A DNA stretch of 64,000 nucleotides from Bolinopsis microptera (taxonomy: Eukaryota > Ctenophora > Tentaculata > Lobata > Bolinopsidae). The notes under the pieces were generated by a model that was given only the letters and a program-made list of their open reading frames with translations, made no database searches and had not been told where the DNA came from. Shown here one piece after another: positions 10,122 to 22,939 of this stretch; position 1 is the stretch's first letter, and each line of letters begins with the position of its first letter. The position numbers and the translations under genes were made by a program. The DNA is taken from NCBI RefSeq assembly GCF_026151205.1, contig NC_087072.1, forward strand, positions 24,011,603-24,075,602. Reading direction: 5' to 3'.

Positions 10122-11850
10122 GCATACTGAGCATACCGAGCATACTGAGCATACTGAGCATACTGAGCATACTGAGCATACTGAGCATACTGAGCATACT
10201 GAGCATACTGAGCATACTGAGCATACTGAGCATACTGAGCATACTGAGCATACTGAGCATACTTAGCATACTGAGCATACTGAGCATACTTAGCATACTG
10301 AGCATACTGAGCATACTGAACATACTGAGCATACTGAGCATACTGAGCATACTGAGCATACTGAGCATACCGAGCATACCGAGCATACCGAGCATACCGA
10401 GCATACCGAGCATACCGAGCATACCGAGCATACCGAGCATACTGAGCATACTGAGCATACTGAGCATACTGAGCATACTGAGCATACTGAGCATACTGAG
10501 CATACTGAGCATTCTGAACATACTGAGCATACTGAGCATACTGAGCATACTGAACATACTGAGCATACCGAGCATACTGAGCATACTGAGCATACTGAGC
10601 ATACTTAGCATACTGAGCATACTGAGCATACTGAGCATTCTGAACATACTGAGCATACTGAGCATACTGAGCATACTGAACATACTGAGCATACCGAGCA
10701 TACTGAGCATACTGAGCATACTGAACATACCGAGCATACTGAGCATACTGAGCATACTGAGCATACTGAGCATACTGAGCATACTGAGCATACTGAGCAT
10801 ACTGAGCATACTGAGCATACTGAGCATACTGAGCATACTGAGCATACTGAGCATACTGAGCATACTGAGCATACTGAGCATACTGAGCATACTGAGCATA
10901 CTGAGCATACTGAGCATACTGAGCATACTGAGCATACTGAGCATACTGAGCATACTGAGCATACTGAGCATACTGAGCATACCGAGCATACCGAGCATAC
11001 CGAGCATACCGAGCATACCGAGCATACCGAGCATACCGAGCATACCGAGCATACCGAGCATACCGAGCATACTGAGCATACTGAGCATACTGAGCATACT
11101 GAGCATACTGAGCATACTGAGCATACTGAGCATACTGAGCATACTGAGCATACTGAGCATACTGAGCATACTGAGCATACTGAGCATACTGAGCATTCTG
11201 AACATACTGAGCATACTGAGCATACTGAACATACTGAGCATACCGAGCATACTGAGCATACTGAGCATACTGAGCATACTGAGCATACTGAGCATACTGA
11301 GCATACTGAGCATACTGAGCATACTGAGCATACTGAGCATACTGAGCATACTGAGCATACTGAGCATACTGAGCATACTGAGCATACTGAGCATACTGAG
11401 CATACTGAGCATACTGAGCATACTGAGCATACTGAGCATACTGAGCATACTGAGCATACTGAGCATACTGAGCATTCTGAACATACTGAGCATACTGAGC
11501 ATACTGAGCATACTGAACATACTGAGCATACCGAGCATACTGAGCATACTGAGCATACTGAGCATACTGAGCATACTGAGCATACTGAGCATACTGAGCA
11601 TACTGAGCATACTGAGCATACTGAGCATACTGAGCATACTGAGCATACTGAGCATACTGAGCATACTGAGCATACTGAGCATTCTGAACATACTGAGCAT
11701 ACTGAGCATACTGAGCATACTGAACATACTGAGCATACTGAGCATACTGAGCATACTGAGCATACTGAGCATACTGAGCATACTGAGCATACTGAGCATA
11801 CTGAGCATACTGAGCATACTGAGCATACTGAGCATACTGAGCATACTGAG
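10122..11850. repeat. 9-bp-unit minisatellite, about 1.7 kb
   Basis: About 190 tandem copies of the 9-mer ACTGAGCAT, with variant units ACCGAGCAT (runs at about 10366-10440 and 10978-11068), ACTTAGCAT, and ATTCTGAAC followed by ATACTGAGC. The variants recur in the same order at about 10510, 10636, 11196, 11474 and 11680, so blocks of units have been duplicated together (higher-order structure). Because 9 is a multiple of 3 and the unit has no stop on the minus strand, all three minus frames are open for about 580 codons. These are repeat artefacts rather than genes. Confidence 0.97.
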
Positions 11851-12216
11851 GGGGGCGAGGACAATGCACTTATAGTAGTGGAGAATTTGGATAACATCAG
11901 TGATTCAGTGTTAAGATGTAATACTGCATTATATAGTATATCTGCATAACTGTATTACTGTATCATAAGCTGCTCACCTTAACACTACAGGTTGCCTGAC
12001 AACTGACAATCCGAACACTATTGAATTAGAGTAGCACTACAGTGATAGTGAAACCACTCACATGCTGCAACCCAGGTTTCTTAATCGCCATAACAATAAC
12101 GACAGTCTCAATAAGTTGTCGTGTGATTGTTATTGACTCGTGTTGGAAAGACAATTACTCAGTCTTATTATCAGCCATCAGGTCTAGAAGTATAGTATCA
12201 GAATTATATTATATAC

Positions 12217-12819
12217 CTTATCGGACCTTTATATTTGGACGGACATTAATTGAACGCTGGAGGCCCTAACGATCATTTTAATGTCCGTTCAAATAAACTC
12301 CGTTCATTTAAGGTCCGTCCAAGTTAAAGTCCGTTGAATTTTTTTCAAAACTTTTTCCACTTCGAACTTTTTGTCCAGAATATGACAACTATGAGAACTT
12401 TATTGTGCCGTAAGTTAACGATGGAAAGGTTCTCCTTGGTCTGCCGGAGGCACAGAAAACTTTACTAGTATATAATGTTTTCAAGAGTCACTCTGCGGAA
12501 AAAGTCAACAAAATTATGGCACTCAACAACATAGTTCATGAGCTAGTCCCCGCCAACATGACAAACTTGTTCCAGCCTCTAGATATTACGGTAAATCGTG
12601 TTGCCAAGGACATTTTTCGACGTTGTTATAGTTCATATTACTCAGGGGAGGTAATGAAACAGTGCTAGGAAAGCTCCACGTGATGTTAAGGTTTACCTAA
12701 AGTTGTCTAAGTTAAAACCACTTCACGCCAAATGGCTTGTAAAGTTAACACTGAAATGCAGGACCATAATTATGTCCATTCATTTAATGTCCGTCCAAAT
12801 ACGGTCCGATAAGGTGGTC
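12217..12819. mobile_element. Internally deleted pogo-like DNA transposon
   Basis: The left end begins ACCTTATCGGACC and the right end is its inverse, GGTCCGATAAGGT, both followed inward by GTCCG(T/A)CCAAAT and GTCCGTTCATTT words. The interior on the plus strand (about 12466-12750) encodes a broken fragment of a DDE-superfamily transposase, including a stretch reading about LVPANMTNLFQPLDITVN. That PANxT...QPLD pattern is typical of pogo/Tigger/jerky-type transposases. Most of the transposase gene is missing, so this copy cannot be autonomous. Confidence 0.75.
12466..12760 (+). pseudogene. Transposase fragment (pogo/jerky-like DDE)
   Basis: The plus strand can be read as a C-terminal piece of a DDE transposase, with the QPLD motif and a following basic RR stretch. 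It is interrupted by frame changes: an extra C in the run before the PANMT codons, and stops after about 12670. A second copy of the same stretch is at 14790-15170. It is decayed, and I do not expect a protein product. Confidence 0.7.
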
Positions 12820-13754
12820 ATTCAGGACCGGCTAGAGAACGGGTTTATTAAAAAAAAGTCAGTGTCACGTGACAGTCGAGTTTAGAGTGATTAATCATCA
12901 TCCCATAAAAGTAAAACACCCTGCTGTACAGCTGCCCTAATGGAAATTCTTTGCTGAACTGGAGAATGAATAAAGGAATAAGGCAGCAGCGATGCAATTG
13001 GATAAAAGTTAAAAATGTCATACATAATTATAATAATTAAACTTTGAAGTTCGAGCGAAAATAGCAAGTTTTAAAAAGTGACGTTCAGCAAAATTTGATG
13101 AACTAAGAAAATTGAAAATTGAAAATAAGACATACGTAAATCAGGAAATGAGCTGGCGTTGGGATCGAATGATAAATTAGCTTAGCCGACTGAATGATTC
13201 AATGAAACAAGAAATATTTTATAAAGACTGTATAATTAGTGTGGAACAGCCCTTATACATTCTGCAAATTATGGAGGATTTCTGAAAGTTATGGAGGATT
13301 TAACTGGAAATGATATTACTTTATCTCACTTTTGCACCCCGACACTAGTGGACTGACAATGATTATAAGAGTAAAATAATAGATTTTTCTTGGAGAAGTT
13401 ATCTTTTGACTCTTAAAGTTGCGAACAAAATGAAGAAGCAGACTTTAGGCTAGAAACTTTATTGAATTGAAATAATCATTCCACGTAACTACGTCTTCTT
13501 CAGTTTTCAAATTATTTGTTATATAGTAGTGTTGAAAGTATTAAAACATTAAAAATAATAGACTTTCTAATTGTCTAATTGTGGTACGAGAGAGCATATG
13601 ATTATAAACAAATTAATACTATCAAAATTCTTGTTTCTAGGGCGGCGCTCGGCCTATCAATTGTCATTCCAATATAATATATTCAATCTGTTTATGAACA
13701 GAGAAGCCTCGAGGTCCCCAGCGTAAATACTTGGGGAGATATAATTAAATTTCT

Positions 13755-14225
13755 CAGCTGAAGCTGTACGAAGCTCTTGTCACTTCAGTGTTGTTGTATA
13801 ACTGTAGCAGCTGGGCTGCTCCTGAAACCGTAATGGCATCTGTCGACGTTCTTCAAAGGAAGCATCTGAGACAGATAATCAACACCTATTGGCCTACGGT
13901 TATCAGTAACGAGAATTTATATAAGAGATGTAATGTCAGACCCCTTACTGAAAGGATCAAGAAAGCAAGATGGAAGATGCTTGGGCACGTTCTCAGAAGC
14001 GGTGATGACACTCCCGCCTTCTTATCTTTCAGATTTGCATGTTTAGGATGTTTTGACTACAAAGGAAGGAGGGGCAGACCTCGTTCAAATTTATTTGATT
14101 TATTATTAAAAGACATTATGACAAAACAAATTATTGTGATTGTAAATAAAAGATTTAGTTTAAGTAATTTCAACGATTTAGTGTACAAAGCTCATGATAG
14201 ACGTCTTTGGAGAAGTTATGGGTGA
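13755..14225 (+). pseudogene. 3' end of a non-LTR retrotransposon reverse transcriptase (truncated)
   Basis: Open from about 13755 to a stop at 14223-14225, about 156 codons. It covers the region after the catalytic domain: a YNCSSW motif (family form YGxxxW), a QRKHLRQI helix, and a RRWKMLGHVLR-type segment with ARWKMLGHVLRSGDDTPA, which is typical of LINE polyproteins beyond the thumb. No RT catalytic motifs lie upstream, so this is a 5'-truncated insertion, the usual fate of LINE copies. A TAA-rich repeat tail follows near 14298-14312, consistent with a LINE 3' end. There is no native start codon, so it is not a functional gene. Confidence 0.75.
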
Positions 14226-14764
14226 GTCGAGACTACTCGGCCACTCGATTTTATGATTTAATTTCTATTATCTTGTGTTTGCTGTAAATAGTTGATTAAT
14301 AATAATAATAATCGTGATGTGGTAGTACTAGTTAGTACCCTGATAATGAGTAATGACTTGTAAGTTATTTTTATACTTATAGTTATACGGATATGATACC
14401 CATGTCTATACTAGTTCTACGCGTTTCCAAGAAAGCTTGATTACTTGATTCAATTTTTATTCAATTTTTTGTAAAATAATTCTTCCTGTCCTAACCCTAC
14501 TAGATACCTCGCAATGTTCACATGTAATAGCAGATAATTCAGGGGTGTAGGAATGATTTTCTGTGAGCCACAGTCAGAATTTCAAAGGTTTTATAAATTT
14601 CAATACTATAGTAGTAGTACCGTACAGTTAAAGTTTGTCGAAGGCAAACATTTTTGAGGATTTTACTCGTGCAAAACGCCTGGAAGCAATTTGGCAATTG
14701 AGACATTTTTGAACTATGCTTACACTGTACACCATTAAAATATTCTCTAAAAAAATATAACTCT

Positions 14765-15387
14765 ACTACTACTAGTATATGATGTTTTCAAGAGTCACTT
14801 GGCGGAAAAAGTCAACGAAATTATGGCACTCAACAACATAGTTCATAAGCTAGTCCCGCCAACATGACAACATGTTCGAGCCTCTAGATATTACGGTAAA
14901 TCGTGTTGCCAAGGACATTGTCCGACGTTGTTATATTACTCAGGGGAGGTAATGAAACAGTGCTAGGAAAGCTCCACTTGATGTTAAGGTTAACCTAAAG
15001 TTGTCTAAGATAAAACCATTTCACGCCGAATGGCTTGTAAAAGTTAACACTGAAATGCAGGACCGGGGTAGTTTGATAAAAAAGGTTTCCATAAAGCTAG
15101 AAATCACTGATGCTTTAAGCATGGACTATTTCATGCACGAAAACTCATTTGATGAAGATGATATGTGATATTAGACACTGATTATGTACACATATTTTAA
15201 CATTTTTACTGCTGAACGACTGCTTTTCTTATTTACTGTATAAAAATGGATTTGAAAATCATTTGCTGAAATAAAAAAATCTGTTTTTTGATGGTTTTGA
15301 ATGCCATCTAGCGTTCATATTAATGTCCGTTCATAATTATGTCCGTTCATTTAATGTCCGTCCAAATAAGGTCCGATAAGGTAACAA
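14765..15387. mobile_element. Second pogo-like transposon remnant (5' truncated)
   Basis: The plus strand from about 14775 repeats the transposase remnant of the 12.2 kb copy but extends further. It covers the C-terminal residues up to an acidic ending (FDEDDM then TGA near 15168) and then the right terminal repeat GGTCCGATAAGGT at about 15374-15387. The reading frame is broken several times. The left terminus is absent. Confidence 0.7.
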
Positions 15388-17596
15388 TATATATAACAGT
15401 ACGTTATAATGCTAAATAAAATAGCGCAAGTACTGAGTCTGTAACCATAGCAGCTGTACTAGTTCTCGGTTGAGATGATTATTTTGGTACACCTAAGATA
15501 ATTATGGGTGTTACCTGAACATTGCAATTGCATCATTCGAGTGATTAGCAGACTCAGACTGAGTTTAAGAACTTTATTTTCATTTAACTGTTTTAAAAAG
15601 GAACCTAGAAACTATAGAGCTAGTGCCTATAGTAGGTATGAGTAGTGTCAGTATCAACAGTAGTATGTAGAGTGGTTATACTATAAGAGTGGGATATCAG
15701 TTCTCAGACTAGACATAACATGTGATTTATATCTCTGTTATCGTTAAGAAGCTGCAATATCTTCAAGAATTTCATGAAAATATTGCAACTACTTAAAATA
15801 GTTTCATGGTTTCTGGTTTTAATTTTATGATGGAACTATTGAAATATTAGAGGAAAAATAAAAAGCACGAGATTTGGGTTTAGCAAATTAATAACAATAA
15901 GACTAAAGTGAAATAATCGCAACCCTTCTGAATAGGACGCGCGACGAATGCAAGAAATGGTTGACTGAAGAAAGAAATGGTCGACTGAAAGAGATCCTTG
16001 ATCTTAAATTCGAGGCATTCCGTTATACTTATATAAAACAAAGTTAATGATCCGATCTAGCTTATTGAATTTTCATTTTGCAGACAAAGTATGTAACACC
16101 TTTAATAGACTTTCACTTCCCCATAAAATTAGAAGACGCTTGAAAACAAACACTTCACATAATTGAGCGAGCACGCTAAACTGTGTTATCATGACTTCAG
16201 ACTTACAAGCAATTACATCAAGCACTTCAAGAACAGACCTAAGCAATAGGTCGACACGGGGCAAAGCACAACAAATTAGTAATAATAGATATAAATCTCG
16301 ACTTTCAAGATCCTGCCATACTACAATCCCAAAAGGAAAACAACCAACGACCGTTTAAATGACATCACGAGGGTAAAATTTTGGTCCATTTAATTTCCTC
16401 GAGCAACAAGTCATCATTTCTTCTGTGGGAAGAGAAAATTATCGTGGGCATTTTGATTTAGGACAATTTAAAAAACTTTCCTTCCCGAACCATTGGTTAG
16501 GGATCGTTGAAAGTAATCATTAGTTTTCACAACAAACCAGTCATCTTATCTATATAGGAATTGGAAGTGCGTCATTGAAAGAATGTTCCCGAATTATTGA
16601 TTTGTATGGGCAATGGGCATGGCCACAATAGTTTCTGTTTACCCCTTTCCTCTTTAACTTGATATAATTGCGTGGTATTCAATTAATTCTGCAAATACCA
16701 TTTATAGTAATATGTAGAATTGATTAACGATGTCAACCCTTCCAAATCGTTGCTCTGCGAATTAAAAAAGTCAAAGCAACGATCTTGTCGATTCGAAATA
16801 AAAATGATAGTTGCGCACGGCGCGTCGAAGCGGCGAAGTTCTCTAAGTCTAATTATATGCAGCTGTTGCAGCACTACATGCTACAGAGTTGACAAAACTT
16901 TAGCTACAAATACGTAAATGGTAAAATACCAATAAAATGTTCATTAGGAAATGCCAACATTATCACGAAGTTCCTGTTTACAAACACGTCAGGTAAAGAT
17001 CAAAGAATGGAGATTGATGGGATCAAAATTCAAAATGTATGTGCGACGTGGAGCACCTGCCTTTAGCCAGAGCCTAACACCTGACGTGACAGGCATCAAG
17101 CTCGATATGAGAAAGATAGTTGTGTAACTGTAAAAGAACAGTATGGCAGACGCCTCAACACTATAAAAGAATTATATGACTTTTTTATTCTAGAAGGAAT
17201 CTTAATTAATCCGCAAGTTAACAATTAATTAAGCCTTAAACGAAATCTAACTAACGCACCAACAGTACTCTTTAAGTTTAATTACTTATAAGTAAATATT
17301 AAAACTTAAAGACATAATTTCAATTTGTAGGTTCTTTATACCACGTGCCTGAGCAGTAATTTGAACGCCTTGCATTTCAGATCACACGTCGTGCAGATAT
17401 AGATTCAAATTATAACAATGTCCTCTTAAAGTTGAATTAAATCTTTGACAGTGACAATGTGTTTAGTCCTTATAGGAACTTAAAGGTTTTAGTGGAATTA
17501 AACAAGAATTAAACAGGAATTAAACATGATCGAATGACCAAGGAGAACACTAACGAACTTGTCTTGGTAATGGTAATACAACAATTCAATATAATT
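15388..17596. other. Intergenic DNA without recognised features
   Basis: AT-rich, with no frame showing a domain or codon bias. Short open stretches near 16073-16264 and 16683-16917 overlap on opposite strands and look incidental. Confidence 0.5.
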
Positions 17597-17929
17597 ATAT
17601 TTGACCAAAACCCATAATCATGGGTAGAGTGAACCGCTGCCAGTGTCTCTCTTTTCCACACAAAAGGAAATGATATTAATTTGAGGAACCGTCCGCAAAT
17701 GCAAATTGATACCGAGAATGAAATCGGTCGCTCGCTTTTCCCATTCAATAAGCTTTATTACAATTCGTAAGACGTGAATGAATGGGAAAAGCGAGCGACC
17801 GATTTCATTCTCGGTATCAATTTGCATTTGCGGACGGTTCCTCAAATTAATATCATTTCCTTTTGTGTGGAAAAGAGAGACACTGGCAGCGGTTCACTCT
17901 ACCCATGATTATGGGTTTTGGTCAAATAT
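17597..17929. repeat. Perfect 151-bp inverted repeat with 31-bp spacer
   Basis: Positions 17597-17747 and 17779-17929 are exact reverse complements as far as I can read, separated by 17748-17778. No protein domain is visible in either arm. The lack of any mismatch implies recent formation or active gene conversion between arms. Transcription would give a long hairpin RNA. Confidence 0.93.
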
Positions 17930-18925
17930 CATCTCTTTTTGATTATAATGTCAGGATAATTTACACAGTCGAAACTTCATGAATAACTATATAAGGAGGT
18001 AATTTCAACGATTTCGAAATTTTACCTTTGAAAACATTTCCTTGTGTTTAGGTAGGTATATCTGTCGATAAAAGACTGAATATGGCACTTTTTACTCATT
18101 CAAGTTGGCATTTAATTCATATATAATTCCATTTAAATATCGTGGGAAAGCAGAATATATTCGAAATCACGAATGAGCTAAATTCTCACCTTTCGCACGT
18201 GCAAACTTTGAGCGGACGTTGCGTGCGCATACAATATTGAATCACCGTAAATTTTTGCATAGTGGTATTCAATATATAGTTTGACAAGCACGCAAAGTTT
18301 CAGAAGATTTTAAAAAGAACTTGAATCACAACGGGACTCCAAAGTTGATAAAAATCGTGAAAATAACAATTTTCAGTGATATAAGCTATTTTAAATCAAT
18401 TTGGGCGTGTCCTCACGTGTGCAAATTTTCGATTTTCAACTTTAAAACTAGCCTATAACACAATTTAGACCTTTAAGAAGCAAAACTGAGCTCCACAACC
18501 CAAGGGATGGTCCAAAACCAGAGAATACTAATTCACAACTTTTGTGTTTTTATAAAATTATTCTTCAAAAAAGCACTAACTTCAATAGCGAATATCTTTA
18601 TGAAGGAGTAAGGTAGGAAACTTTTCCGGTAGATTTTCAGAATGCTTAAACAATTATCTATGGTAAAAATGTCCTCAGATTTTGAATTAAATTACTTTTT
18701 AATGGTGTAAAATCGATTTGAAAAGTTGTTATTTTGTCAAAAATCGAGTTTTAAAAACACTTAAATTGATGACGTCATCAAGTGATGATGATGACGATAA
18801 ATTATTTTTCGATATAATGTAAACTAAAGTATAAACAATTATCTTTAAAACCTGTGGTTCGAAATGACTGTATCTTTTATACTTTTGAATCGACGGACAC
18901 TTAAATGTAGGCTACAATTGACTGC
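17930..18925. other. Intergenic DNA
   Basis: No gene, RNA or mobile element recognised. AT-rich with scattered GACGTCATC words at about 18770-18800, resembling the words enriched in the satellite element that starts at 19700. Confidence 0.45.
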
Positions 18926-18983
18926 CAAAGCGTCTATACATACATACTGATACATGTATCAGTATGTATGTATAGACGCTTTG
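18926..18983. repeat. Perfect 58-bp palindrome
   Basis: The sequence reads identically on both strands around the centre TACA|TGTA at 18954/18955, with no spacer. It would extrude as a cruciform or fold into a 29-bp hairpin in RNA. Confidence 0.9.
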
Positions 18984-19739
18984 TATGTATACATAAATAT
19001 ATATATCCTTCACGACAATCTGTTGTAAAACAGGGGTTCCAGAAAACTGATCACCTCCCGATACTCCTGAAACACGAAACTTTTTTTACAGTCGATTTGG
19101 ACAGGGTCTAGACGCCCTGCAAAGTTTCAGATCTCTAACTCAATTTTAACATGGTTTTTAAGGCACCTGAATATGGCGATTTTGGGTTTTTTACCTAATT
19201 TCGTATAACATGCTGGCGCGTATTTTGCACAAATTTCTTAAAAACCTCCACATAACTATTTCTTATTCCTGTCATCTTTAACATTGAATTAGAATGTTTT
19301 TTACTTAAATATACCTGCTGAACTACTTTCGATGAGTCTTAATGCCTGGAAAACAATAAAGGGGATATAATAGTATAGGGGGTAAATAGTGTTGTGAATA
19401 TAAGGGCAACGGTAATGCTTGCCAGCATTGTGATACGATCAGAACTCTATAACAAAAATTGCGCCGGTTAGCGGACACTAGATTTCCATCAACCGTACTT
19501 GTAGGCATTGCCTTTTAAAATTTTAAATTACAATTTTAAACGATTGTTTCAATTTCATGTTGTTGGTCAAAATATCAAATAATGCTTCTTCATTCACCAT
19601 TCTTGGGGCGCTACGAAGCACAAAATGAAGGGGTGGCCAGGCCCAAAAAGTCATCATGGAATAAAAGCTTTTATGTTTTAGGAAATAGCCAACATTTTTG
19701 GACCTTTACTGATAGTTGAAATTCGACATATGACGTCAT

Positions 19740-20330
19740 CTAGCGTCATCTAGCGTCATCTAGCGTGAAATATCGCCAGATGATGATAGATGACGCTAGA
19801 TGACGCTAGATGACGCTAGATGACGCTAGATGACGCTAGATGACGCCAATTAGCGACATTGTCGCTAAGTGCACGGCACCTTTCGAATGTCGCTATCTAG
19901 CGCTAGATAGCGCTATCTAGCGCTAACAAGCGTTATCTAGCGGAGAATGTCGGTTTGTGACAGTTTACGCTAGATAGCGGTATCTAGCGCTATCTAACGC
20001 TATATGTCGCAACGACATCTGACGCAGCGCTATCTAGCGCTATCTAGCGCTATCTGGCGCTATCTAGCGGAGAATGACGGTTTGTGACAGTTTACGCTAG
20101 ATAGCGCTATCATCTAGCGCTAGATATCGCGGCGACAGCTAGCGCTAGATAGCGCTATCTAGCGTAAACTGTCACAAACCGACATTCTCCGCTAGATAAC
20201 GCTTGTTAGCGCTAGATAGCGCTATCTAGCGCTATCTAGCGGAGAATATCGGTTTGTGACAGTTAACGCTAGATAGCGCTAGATAGCGCTATCTAGCGCT
20301 AGATATCGCGGCGACAGCTATATATAGCTA
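19740..20330. repeat. TAGCG/TGACGC short-period satellite, left block
   Basis: Dense 10-bp-scale repeats of the words TAGCGTCATC, ACGCTAGATG and TAGCGCTATC. Many are self-complementary (TAGCGCTA), giving extensive potential for hairpins in both strands. Longer palindromic stretches around 19930-20290 contain the block GGAGAATGNCGGTTTGTGACAG in both orientations. Confidence 0.9.
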
Positions 20331-20341
20331 TGGCTATAGTT

Positions 20342-20825
20342 GTTAAACGTTAAATATCTAACGTTGGTTATAAGTTTTATTTTTAACGTTGCAAAACGTT
20401 TATTATTTGACGTCAGATCAAGGTTACCTTATTAATATTAACTATAAGCAGAGTTTAAAATTCAACTACATTTTAAAGTTGTATGTAGGTTACATATAAA
20501 ACGTTGTTAAACGTTAAATATCTAACGTTGGTTATAGGTTTTATTTTTAACGTTGCAAAACGTTTATTATTTGACGTCAGATCAAGGTTACCTTATTAAC
20601 TATAAGCAGGGTTTAAAATTCAACTACATTTTAAAGTTGTATGTAGGTTACATATAAAACGTTGTTAAACGTTAAATATCTAACGTTGGTTATAGGTTTT
20701 ATTTTTAACGTTGCAAAACGTTTATTATTTTACGTTAGATCAAGGTTACCTTATCAACTATAAGCAACGTTCAAAACTCAACTAAATTTTAACGTTGTAT
20801 GTAGGTTATACATAAAAACTTTGCC
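20342..20825. repeat. Three tandem copies of a ~160-bp unit
   Basis: The unit begins GTTAAACGTTAAATATCTAACG and recurs at 20342, 20506 and 20664 (periods 164 and 158; the difference is a 6-bp indel near the TTATTAATATTAAC block). The unit is rich in AACGTT words. The third copy is more diverged and ends near 20825. Confidence 0.9.
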
Positions 20826-21915
20826 GGCTGGTATAGGCTTAGACTAATATTTTGAGAAAAAGCGGCGCGTACTGATAGTAAATTACGAGTATCACCCGTT
20901 AACGAGTGAGATTCGTCCAGTATAACCTGTTTATGCTCTAACCATAGCCCTCTCGCTAGTAGTACGCTTACTGCTTAGACACATGGCTATGTGAAAGAAG
21001 ATGATGTAAAGATCTAAATGTTAAATTAGCATTTGCAAATTAATAGTATTGAAATCTCGCACAGCAAGTTATTAAAAGAATGTAATGAGAGTCGAGCCGA
21101 ATTTATTGTTCAGTAATCACATATATCGTACCCACGAGTTTTCAGTTTACGAACTACGCGCAAGTGTGAAGTGCAAGCGCGAAAGCTTTAGTGCAATTTA
21201 GCTACGAAAATACCAAAACCCTTAAAATGCGATGCATTCAGTATTTAGAATTAATATATTATAAATTTTTAAGTTATGTCAATCCTCTTACCTGGGGACC
21301 CAGGTTTTATGTACATGTTCATAAACATTAAGATTTGGCGAATAAAGATTTGGCGGAATGACAGGCTGAGCGCGGCCCAGTAACAATCCTCGGGATCGGA
21401 ATTATTTTGGATAAATACTTTACAGCTTTGAGCTTCGAGTAATCTATTTGACGATGTTTGTTGTAGCGCGATGCACTACTGGGCCGCGTCGCGCAGCCAA
21501 TAATATAATGCTTCTTGCAACCACTAGTGCTTTACTTGTATCACGTTGCGACCCCCACGGTCGTTTCACTATCGTCCTGACGATACAGGGGGAGCCGCGC
21601 ACTTCGTGCGCGGCGGGTCATACAACGTATGACAATGCTTTACTAAACATACTTGGTCAGTACGTTACTGTATGTACGAACTTTTAAAAGGTGTCGAACT
21701 GTACAAATTTTAAAAAGCTGTCGAGGAATTTTTACCGAATTTTTTAAAAAATTTTTGTTTTTTAATCAGTAATCACTTCAGTCCGAAAAATTTGTTATTT
21801 TTGTCCGGGAGGTTACATTTCAGATTTAAAATATTAACATGCATCCGGCCATTTAATCCGCACGTCATCGTTTCCCGCCATTTTAACACAAATTTTTGCA
21901 ATTAGCTTTTTATTT
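20826..21915. repeat. Interior of the satellite element with GC-rich hairpin module
   Basis: No gene is supported. At 21579-21637 lies a GC-rich module whose core is a 21-bp hairpin (21594-21614, GCCGCGCAC arms). It is a near-perfect inverted copy of 62047-62105. The neighbouring stretch around 21462-21525 (GTAGCGCGATGCACTACTGGG) also matches 61660-61725 in inverse orientation, so both regions belong to the same dispersed family. Confidence 0.7.
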
Positions 21916-22925
<1,010 letters not shown>

Positions 22926-22939
22926 AAACTTATCCCGCT

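Noticed and set aside
10079-11897. Three long minus-strand frames encoding Tyr-Ala-Gln, Leu-Ser-Met and Cys-Ser-Val repeats
   Set aside because: They are the three readings of one stop-free 9-bp minisatellite. No splice signals, domains or flanking unique coding sequence support a protein.
17509-17845. Two short minus-strand frames of 75-79 codons
   Set aside because: Both lie inside the arms of the perfect inverted repeat, so their similarity to each other is structural and not a sign of coding.
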